The translations under genes and the position numbers were made by a program. 64,000 bases of DNA from Alopecurus myosuroides (Eukaryota; Streptophyta; Magnoliopsida; Poales; Poaceae), in contig CM054060.1 of assembly GCA_028641055.1 (NCBI GenBank), positions 240,960,833 through 241,024,832 on the forward strand, in the 5' to 3' direction. This document shows, one piece after another, positions 56,857 to 64,000 of the stretch. How positions within the stretch are numbered: position 1 is the stretch's first letter; each line of letters begins with the position of its first letter. The notes under the pieces are model-generated. The model was not told the origin of the DNA, ran no database searches, and saw only the letters and a program-made list of their open reading frames with translations.

Positions 56857-58706
56857 TTAAACGTGCATCATGACGTTGTCTAGGTGAGGAGGGCACAGTT
56901 TGACGATCTCGACGCTGGTGTGGTCGAAGATGACGACACTGAACGTCTTGGCAGCTACCTTCTCGAAGAGGAGTTGGTAGCCCATGCGTATATCGTGAGC
57001 CGTGGCAAATGGCTCTCAACCCCTATCGAGTCATGCTCTCCCATCGATCTCCTTTAGGTCGATAGTCCAGACGCAACCGGTGTTTGTCTCCAGCCTGATC
57101 TTCACTGGCACCTCACCCATGTATAGCGTGAAGCCTTCCGGGACAGGAAGCAAGCCAAGGTTAGGGGTGACCACCACTTTGCAGAAGTGGCCGGGGGACA
57201 CCTCCTCCTTGATCCAGCCATAGACTGTCTTCTTCTTCTTAGAGGGTGGGACCTGAACCATGATCATCGTGTACTCCTTCTTCGAGGCCTGCAAAAAAAA
57301 CTTGGTCAGAAATGGTAAACTATGGCTGAAGATGGCCTCATCTGTTAGATTACATCACTGCTTGTCCAGGTATTGAAAGTAAAGGATCAAGATACACGCA
57401 CAACACTTGAACAAGTAACAAGATCATTTACACGAACACCTGAAATGCTAGGTTGCATAGTTATATCATTGGCCAGAAGAACATGGTCATAGAAAGGACT
57501 TACCAAAACATGCATCAGAAAAACCGTCACATCAAAACTTGCCTCATAAAAACTGTCACACAAACATGCCAGGAGATGACTCTTACATGATCAAGAGTAA
57601 TGTAGAAGCTATATGGTTGTACAATGCTCAAGGTACTATAAGTTCACATCCTTACACATGTGCCATTATGTAATCATCGACAATGTGCAAGGTCTCAGTG
57701 ATCATCGACAAGCAAAAGAAAGTAATTAGACGACACTACTAGTGGCTGCTTACTGCTTTTGACGGCTGTCTGTTGGCACTGTCGACCACATCTTCATTGA
57801 CCAGAAGTAAAATCACAACTTGTCTTAACCAAAAACAGTAACCAGTAGGTCTCATAAAGAACAAGCATAGTCTCTGAAGGAGATGATTTTTTAGGGCGCG
57901 GAGAAATGCACAAGGAAGTGAAGGGCGCGTTTGGTAGCCTACAATTACCACAATTGTAAGGTTGTACATTGCGCAAAGTCCTGAATAATCACCTCCTAGT
58001 AATTATGTTGTGCTACAATTTAATCATTCGCCATGTTCAGCATCATACAAAAGAGCATAACAAGCATTGCAAAGTACATAACAATGAACACGGAATTGGC
58101 CTCAGTTGTTGGAACTAGTCATTGTTTCTAAGTGTGGGAACTAAAGGACCAAGTGAGATGGACAACATGTGATCATCTCATAAAGTCATTTAGTCCAACA
58201 CATGGACTTGGATGGTCCAAGCTTTCATCATTGGGACCAAATCGGCTGCAGGCTACGAAATCACGGTCTCAGAACATCAGATCAAGAAAAAGAGATACCA
58301 ACAATACCATGTCGTTATACAATCACCTCTTGTACTCACTTCAAGATATTATTGGACTCTCCTTTCCCCAATTTGCTTCATCACTGGCCAAACATAACCC
58401 CTAATCTAACCCACGTAGTCGACAAAATCCCTAAATCTACAAACTGTAACCCTAAAACATGCAAATAGGATGAAAGATGAGATCACACTCAACATAAATA
58501 AGATTGCAAGCAAAGCATCCGGCAAAGAAACGCATGAACTAACACCAAATCGTAAAAGGATGACATTTTGTGGCCTACACACAAATCGAACCCTAAAACA
58601 TCCTAGATCTACTATGCATGTCTCTCTACCGTGAAGAAACATCGATGATCTAAAGATCTACGGTGCATACGAGTGCGGAAGAGGTTGAGGATGGTCTTAC
58701 CGCCAT
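56857..58706 (-). pseudogene. B3 DNA-binding-domain gene inside the Harbinger-like element
   Basis: The predicted gene has exon 1 at 58706-58701 (ATGGCG), donor GTAAGA at 58700, acceptor TTTTGCAG ending 57289, and exon 2 at 57288-56857 ending in TAA. Exon 2 encodes about 143 residues with a plant B3-like fold: SPGHFCKVVVTPNL, then VWTIDLKEIDGRA, and after two stops ATAHDIRMGYQLLFEKVAAK and TFSVVIFDHTSVEIV. The stops (TGA at 57031-57033 and 57016-57018) fall where the family has Trp. B3 proteins such as the REM group bind DNA in the nucleus. A CATAAATC TATA-like box lies at 58928-58935. A full gene copy with promoter and intron appears captured, or the gene belongs to this element family. Confidence 0.68.
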
Positions 58707-58927
58707 TTCCACCGACGAGGAAGAAGAGTGGATGAATGCGCTGTCGATGGAGCGATGTCGACGACGACGGCGACGACACGGAGAAGGAGACGCCCGGCCA
58801 TCCGTTTCCTCCGCCACCCACGATGCGGGTCGCCGAGTTTCGCTACTGCCGGAGATGGGGAACCGCCGACGGTGAGAGATGTGGGAGAAGAAGCGAGTGG
58901 AGTGTGCGGGAGAGAGAGCGGTGAGGG

Positions 58928-58935
58928 GATTTATG
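58928..58935 (-). promoter_or_regulatory. Possible TATA box of the B3 pseudogene
   Basis: The minus strand reads GCGCCATAAATCCCCTCAC, 222 bp before the predicted ATG, with a GC-rich leader between. Confidence 0.4.
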
Positions 58936-59172
58936 GCGCGTGTTCCCGAAGGGACGCGACGTCTCCCGCGTGTACGCACACGTGCGCGCTTGCGCCCCGC
59001 TCAGCCTGGCCCTGGAAAAACTGTCGATTCGGCTGTTCCCCCTGGCCTGGCCCAACGTGCTTTAAAGTTCGTGCGGGTCAAAGATTCTCCTCGCATGCAA
59101 CCAAATGGTGGGCTGATTTTTGCATCCAACGGGCCTGACCGGAGGTCATGCAGGCTACCAAACGCGCCCTTA

Positions 59173-59339
59173 GCGTATCTCTATTCCTTTACATGGCTTT
59201 GTCCTGTTCAGCCCCTATCTGGCATCTCGTTGGTTCATGTGAATCCAAAACTTGAATATCTACTTTCCATAAGGACAGCAAATGGTTTCGTTAACAAAAT
59301 TGGGGAGAAAAACCCTTTATAAAAAAACACAAAAAAAAA
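59173..59339 (+). pseudogene. LINE 3' end, second part, with A-rich tail
   Basis: It resumes the 56037-56505 fragment after the TTA duplication. It ends AAAATTGGGGAGAAAAACCC and an A-rich tail (59322-59339), a pattern like LINE B's 3' end. Confidence 0.5.
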
Positions 59340-60528
59340 GTAAGTTCGTAGGCATAGTCGATACAAGTACATGAGCAAGGCAAGTGAATGTATGGGTAAA
59401 TAACCAATTTTCCCTAATATAAGAAGTAAAATGAATAATGATTTTCTGAAATACTTTTCATGAGACAGTAAAAGGTCACAAGCACAAGTGCACGGGTCTT
59501 CGCTTAGCACGGGCACTAGCTGTTTCATTTAACATGCATATGTGTGTACACTAGCTCAAGTCGACAAAATTTTATTTTTAAATATATGTGTAAATAATTT
59601 ATTGGAAAAATATGATATTTGATCCAAAAACAATCACATAGCCTGATTCAAATCATTCGAATTCCCATAAAAAAAAATCTCTCGATAAGATTGCCCAAGT
59701 TTTACCTTTAATTGATTATTTTCAGTCTGCCAACTGTTTAAAACTATCGAGTGGGGTTCATTGTCTATATGTTTACCTGGTCCGACAAAGCATGACTCCT
59801 GAGTGGAGTGGATGAAGAAGGGGAATGACATGATATCCCGATGGTTATTTTAAAAATCACAACTTCAAATTTATCTTAATCATTTGTTTATGCTTCTATG
59901 GGGGTTTCAAATATTTACTTATATCGAATTTGATGGGATGATTTTCTCTTTCATAAAAGCTAACGCCCAATAAATGTGTAAAATTATCTCCACATTGTGT
60001 AGAGTTACCACATCTTTGTTTACTGGTTACTTTAATGTACCATTTCTCCATTGTTCGTCTCACTTGTTTACTTAGTTTCCTAGGTGTTGCTTTGTCAAAG
60101 TGACGATTAAGTGAGAACTAACAATTGGTACTTTTAGTTTTATAGTTTGCTACAACAAAAAATGTTGACTAGCAGGGTTTTTATTGCATTTCCAAGAGAT
60201 GCTATTAAAAAGATGACGAGAAGCTAACAATAGGCATAGGCCGTATACAACTTGCAAAAGTTGAGAGTGTCATTGAGTAGATTCGTGATCTCATGATGAG
60301 AATAAGGTGGAAGGAAATGGCTTGTCCTATGGGGAAGCACTACGAAAACTTAAAACTATCCCAAAGCCATTACATGAAAAAAATGACAATATTCATGACA
60401 TGTATTACATGGCGTTTGCAATCCACATATTTAAATGAGGCATGGATTACACGAGTGCGACATAAACTATATATCTTATCCATACTATAACTTCAACGTC
60501 TAACTTGTAGTATGTTACACGTGTTATG
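59340..60528. other. Unassigned AT-rich region
   Basis: About 1.2 kb in which I see no gene, terminal repeat or tandem structure. Confidence 0.4.
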
Positions 60529-60622
60529 GTCTCTCCGATCCATAAAAAATATCGTTCACTTAGTATAAAATTTATACTAGTTTAGTACAAAATGATCGAC
60601 ACCTTTTATTAATCAGAGAGAG
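60529..60622. mobile_element. Stowaway-like MITE, about 94 bp
   Basis: The ends CTCTCCGATCCATAAAAAAT and the reverse complement CTCTCTGATTAATAAAAGGT are related inverted repeats of degenerate Stowaway type. The interior TAGTATAAAATTTATACTA is palindromic. TA follows the right end. Confidence 0.65.
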
Positions 60623-60686
60623 TAACCCTTCCCGCGTCCTAGAGCGGGCCAGCCACCCCGTGCCATTAGCTAGGTTGTGTATATAC

Positions 60687-61437
60687 TGTTGGAATTTATG
60701 TGCTGCAGTGTGGCCCAACTAAGCCCAATAAATTCTGAAATTGTCATGGCCCATTCATGAATAATACAAGTGGGGAGTGGGACTAAAGTTTAGTCCCATA
60801 CTGCTAGTTTGGAGAGAATGGAACCACCTTATAAGGTGAGCCATTCTAACTCATGTATGAGTTGGCAAGGCAAGAGGAGAGGTGTGCCACACGGGCGCTC
60901 CTCCTCCGCCGCCCGTCTCGCCACGTCTCGCCTCGTCTCGTCACGACGCGCCGCGGGTTACGGGAATGAGCCGAGCCGAGAGCGTTTATTCCACTGCACC
61001 GCCAATCAAGTCTTCTCCATCCCTCCTTCCGGCGTGCACCGCTAGTGGGGACAGCAGGCCTCCGGAACCCCGCCTCTTGTGATCCTGTACGGGAGAGGGG
61101 CGATCAGATTTTTGGGGAGCGCACTCGCGCGACTGCTGACGGCGACTACTTCCCCAACGACGATTTCTTCCCCGACCTCGGCAACCTCTTCATCGACGAC
61201 ATGGCCGACGTGGACAACAACAACGGCGGTGCCGCTACCGCTGCATCGTACGTATCTCTATTCCATCTGTATGAGATATTACTGGAATTCTTATGTCTAG
61301 TTCTTGCAATAGATTGTTTCAGTCTGTCTACTGTATTAGATCTAGATATTTGCATGGTTACTGTATTTGCTACGGTCACAATTTATCTGATAATATTTCG
61401 AATTAAATCATGTGCTAAATTGCTAATATATTCAACA
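60687..61437 (+). repeat. 5' LTR of Copia-2, about 751 bp
   Basis: It starts TGTTGGAATTTATG and ends ATATTCAACA; TGTTG/CAACA are the inverted ends. A TATA-like CCTTATAAGG lies at about 60828-60837, followed by a GC-rich leader. No clear TGGTATCAGAGC primer site follows the LTR, which may mean a mutated or deleted site or a misplaced boundary. Confidence 0.65.
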
Positions 61438-61465
61438 ATCCAAAAACCTGATCATAGGCAATTTC

Positions 61466-62380
61466 TTGCACCTGCACCGTCTGTCAAGGACAATCCCTTT
61501 CAAGGGCGTGGACTATAAGAGGTGCCGCACGAGAGCAGTGCTATGGTTTCAAACCTTGCGCTGCTATGCCGCCACTAAGGGCAAGCCTGAGGGCGATCTC
61601 AATCCAGCACAGCTGGAGGCCTTTGAGAATATGAACAGTATGTTTAAAAGTGCACTCCTCGGTATTATTGATGATTCCATTGTGGATCCGTATATGTCGT
61701 TTGATAACAGCAAGGATATGTGGGCTGCACTCGAGGCCAAATTTGGGGCCTCGGATTCTGGCATCGAGCTGTACGTCATTGAGCAATTCTATCACTACAG
61801 GATGACTGATGAGCGCTCCGTTGTTCAACAGACTCATGAGATACAGTCACTCGCTAAAGAATTTGAGCACTTTAAGTGTATGTTACCGGACAAGTTTGTG
61901 GACGGAGGCATTATTGCCAAGCTTCCATCTTCATGGAGCACCTTTTCTACTTCTCTGAAACACAAGAGACAGGAGTTTTCCATTACGGACCTCATCGGAT
62001 CTCTTGATGTGGAAGAAAAGGCAAGAGCAAAGGATACCCGTGCTCGGGTTGCTGAGGTAGGTTCTTCTGCCCATGTGGTACAGAAGAAACACTACCCGCC
62101 CAACAAGCCTAAATATAACAAGAAGAAATCCGAGGGTAAAGGCAAACCCGATGGCAGGTTTAAGCCATCGCACTCTACCAACTTCAAGAAGAGGAAGGGG
62201 TCATGTCACGTTTGCGGTGAACTGACCCATTGGGCTCCAAAATGCCCTAAGCGGTATGAGTTGCAGCAGCAAGAGAACAGCGGCAAGACCGCTAACATTG
62301 TCATTGGTGACACTGAGATGAAGGATAGTACGGTACAGTTTCTACTATTCTTTCAGTTTGTTATTCACCTGAATGGTTAA
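61466..62380 (+). CDS. Copia-2 gag, 304 aa
   Basis: It contains the Copia gag core (RAVLWFQTLRCYAATKG; DPYMSFDNSKDMWAALEAKFG; LAKEFEHFKCMLPDKFVDGG; LPSSWSTFSTSLKH), a Lys-rich linker and the zinc knuckle CHVCGELTHWAPKC (CX2CX4HX4C). The first residues (MHLHRLSR) are uncertain; the true N-terminus may lie upstream in another frame. It ends at a stop after a frameshift relative to pol; in Copia elements gag and pol are normally one frame. Confidence 0.85.
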   Translation: MHLHRLSRTIPFKGVDYKRCRTRAVLWFQTLRCYAATKGKPEGDLNPAQLEAFENMNSMFKSALLGIIDDSIVDPYMSFDNSKDMWAALEAKFGASDSGIELYVIEQFYHYRMTDERSVVQQTHEIQSLAKEFEHFKCMLPDKFVDGGIIAKLPSSWSTFSTSLKHKRQEFSITDLIGSLDVEEKARAKDTRARVAEVGSSAHVVQKKHYPPNKPKYNKKKSEGKGKPDGRFKPSHSTNFKKRKGSCHVCGELTHWAPKCPKRYELQQQENSGKTANIVIGDTEMKDSTVQFLLFFQFVIHLNG

Positions 62381-64000
62381 TTGACACAGGTGCCAATGTA
62401 CATGTTTGTGCTGATGCTTCCATGTTCTCTTCTTATCAGATCACAGGGACTTCCCCCGTGCTGATGGGGAACGGGTCACATGCTAATGTTCGTGGTGTTG
62501 GTACGGTCGATCTGAAGCTTACTTCAGAAAAAATCGTGCGACTGAAGAACGTTCATCATGTGCCCTCCATCAATAAAAATCTTGTCAGCGGTTCACGTCT
62601 ATGTCGAGATGGTTTTAAGTTGGTCTTCGAGTCCAATAAAGTTGTAATTTCCAAGTATGGACAATTTATTGGTAAAGGCTATGAGTGCGGAGGCTTGTTC
62701 CGTTTATCCTTGTCAGATATATGCACCAAAGTTATTAATAATGTTTGCCTCGATAATGATTGTGACGTTTGGCATTCACGACTTTGTCATATTAATTTTG
62801 GTTGCATGACGAGGTTAGCAAATATGAGTTTAATTCCGAAATTCAGTACTATTAAAGGTTCCAAATGTCAAGTGTGTGTTCAAGCTAAACAACCTCGCAA
62901 GTCTCATAAGACTGCGGAGGCGAGAGACTTGGCACCACTAGAACTTATACATTCTGATCTTTGTGAGATGAATGGCGTATTGACAAAAGGTGGAAAGAAA
63001 TATTTCATGACACTTATTGATGACTCCACTAGATATTGTTATGTGTATCTTCTGAAATCTAAAGATGAAGCTTTAACTTATTTCAAAAACTATAAGGCCG
63101 AAGCTGAGAACCAACTTGATCGTAAAATTAAACGGCTTAGGTCTGATCGTGGTGGAGAGTATTTTTCCAACGAGTTTAATTCTTTTTGTGCTGAACATGG
63201 TACTATTCATGAGAGGACGCCTCCCTACTCACCTCAGTCAAATGGAGTGGCTGAAAGAAAAAACCGAACGTTGTCTGATTTGGTTAACGCCATGTTAGAC
63301 ACTTCGGGTCTCTCCAAGGCATGGTGGGGGGAGGCGCTAATGACTGCATGTCATGTCCTAAACCGAGTTCCCACAAAGAATAAAATCATTACTCCATTTG
63401 AGTAATGGGAAAGAAAAAGGTTAAAACTCTCCTACCTACGTACTTGGAGTTGTTTGGCGAAAGTCAATATACCAATTCCCAAGAAGCGCAAGCTTGGACC
63501 TAAAACCGTAGATTGTGTTCTTCTGGGCTATGCTTTTAATAGCATTGGTTATAGATTCTTGGTAGTAAAATCTGAGGTATCCGACGTGCATGTTGGTACG
63601 ATTATGGAGTCGAATGATGCGACTTTCTTTGAGAACATATTTCCTATGAAGGATATGTCTAGCTCATCAAATCAGGAGAAACCTGTTTCATCTAGTCAGG
63701 AATTAGCTGAGATTCCTGAATCCACCATTCCGATAGAACACGTTCAGAATCCCGAGGAGGATGACAATGAAGTTCCTGTAAGGAGCAAGAGACAGAGGAC
63801 TGCAAAGTCCTTTGGTAATGATTTCATTGTGTACCTCGTGGATGATACACCCAGGACTATTTCAGAAGCCTATGCGTCTCTTGATGCTGACTACTGGAAG
63901 GAGGCTGTCCGTTGCGAGATGGATTCCATCTTGACTAACGGAACCTGGGAAATCACTGATCGTCCCTATGGGTGTAAACCCGTAGGATGTAAGTGGGTGT
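62371..64000 (+). pseudogene. Copia-2 pol: protease, integrase, RT start (frameshifted, one stop, cut by window)
   Basis: Protease opens with EWLIDTGANVHVC (Asp-Thr-Gly). It is followed by NKNLVSGSRLCRDG, the pre-integrase zinc region (WHSRLCHINFGC; CQVCVQAK) and the integrase core: HSDLCEMN, LRSDRGGEYF and NGVAERKNRTLS hold the catalytic Asp, Asp and Glu. An in-frame TAA at 63403-63405 follows TPFE. The frame then stays open through the linker (PVRSKRQRTAKSFG) to the RT start (DYWKEAVRCEMDSI; NGTWEI) at the window edge. It is in a different frame from gag, with the shift near 62335-62370. Confidence 0.88.

Larger units (their letters stand above)
56509..59169 (-). mobile_element. Harbinger-like DNA transposon carrying a B3-domain pseudogene
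   Basis: The ends GGGCGCGTTTGGTAGGCTGC and (reverse complement of the right end) GGGCGCGTTTGGTAGCCTGC form a 20-bp inverted repeat with one mismatch, flanked by TTA at 56506-56508 and 59170-59172. TTA duplication and GGGnnnGTTTGGT-type termini are typical of PIF/Harbinger (Tourist-like) elements. The 2661-bp interior has no transposase or Myb-like ORF; it holds a B3-domain gene with intron on the minus strand. A third terminus-like sequence occurs inside at 57923 (GGGCGCGTTTGGTAGCCTAC). Confidence 0.85.
60687..64000 (+). mobile_element. Copia-2: Copia retrotransposon, 5' part, continues past the window
   Basis: It consists of an LTR (60687-61437), gag, protease and integrase, and enters RT at the window end. 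Protease-integrase-RT order makes it Copia. A gag-pol frameshift and an in-frame stop show it is not functional. The 3' LTR is outside the window, so age and target duplication cannot be judged. The lineage is not assigned. Confidence 0.88.

Noticed and set aside
58650..59322. Several Arg-rich frames near the right end of the Harbinger-like element
   Set aside because: Overlapping frames on both strands of a GC-rich leader with no motif; the minus-strand donor site GTAAGA explains the gene structure better.

Overview
The window reads as intergenic DNA of a large-genome grass, most likely Triticeae (wheat, barley, rye or Aegilops type). Almost all of it is nested LTR retrotransposons, LINE fragments and small DNA transposons. 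One host-type protein gene is recognisable: an intronless IFRD-family gene at 24552-25748. A second plant-type gene, a B3-domain pseudogene, sits inside a Harbinger-like DNA element at 56509-59169. No tRNA, rRNA or CRISPR feature was found.

Layout. 1-11720: a minus-strand Copia element of SIRE type (Copia-1) with both LTRs; gag-pol is decayed, but a third gene between pol and the 3' LTR is open and appears to be spliced from its own TATA-type promoter. 11721-15187: the end of a long Gypsy LTR, a Copia RT relic, tandem repeats, and transposon-like termini embedded in (TA)n runs. 15188-23700: a minus-strand Tekay-type chromovirus (G1) with decayed pol and gag and an extra coiled-coil ORF before gag; its 5' LTR is missing. 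23734-24242: a 5'-truncated LINE with 17-bp target-site duplications, upstream of the IFRD gene. 25795-29820: LINE A, carrying a Stowaway MITE and split by LINE B (12-bp duplication).

29843-54661: a minus-strand, apparently non-autonomous Athila/Tat-like element (X). Element Y (32501-44085, duplication GTATG) is inserted in X's internal region. Y's left LTR carries a 4.3-kb solo LTR (W, 32787-37100, duplication GGTTT). X's right LTR carries the plus-strand non-autonomous element Z (47057-53923, duplication CTAGG). By my hand count Z's two 1397-bp LTRs differ at about 41 sites (2.9%).

54662-60686: a related LTR fragment ending in a 170-bp palindrome, a LINE 3' end interrupted by the Harbinger-like element, about 1.2 kb of unassigned DNA and a second Stowaway-like MITE. 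60687-64000: the 5' part of a plus-strand Copia element (Copia-2) that runs off the window.

The points most worth following are the spliced, self-promoted third gene of Copia-1 and the CCGGA repeats it shares with the LTR, the B3 gene carried by the Harbinger-like element, a noncoding motif shared by X and Z, and the clean junction left by the large internal deletion in Y. Boundaries, splice sites and mismatch counts were read by eye; family and lineage names rest on motifs and need a repeat-database search.
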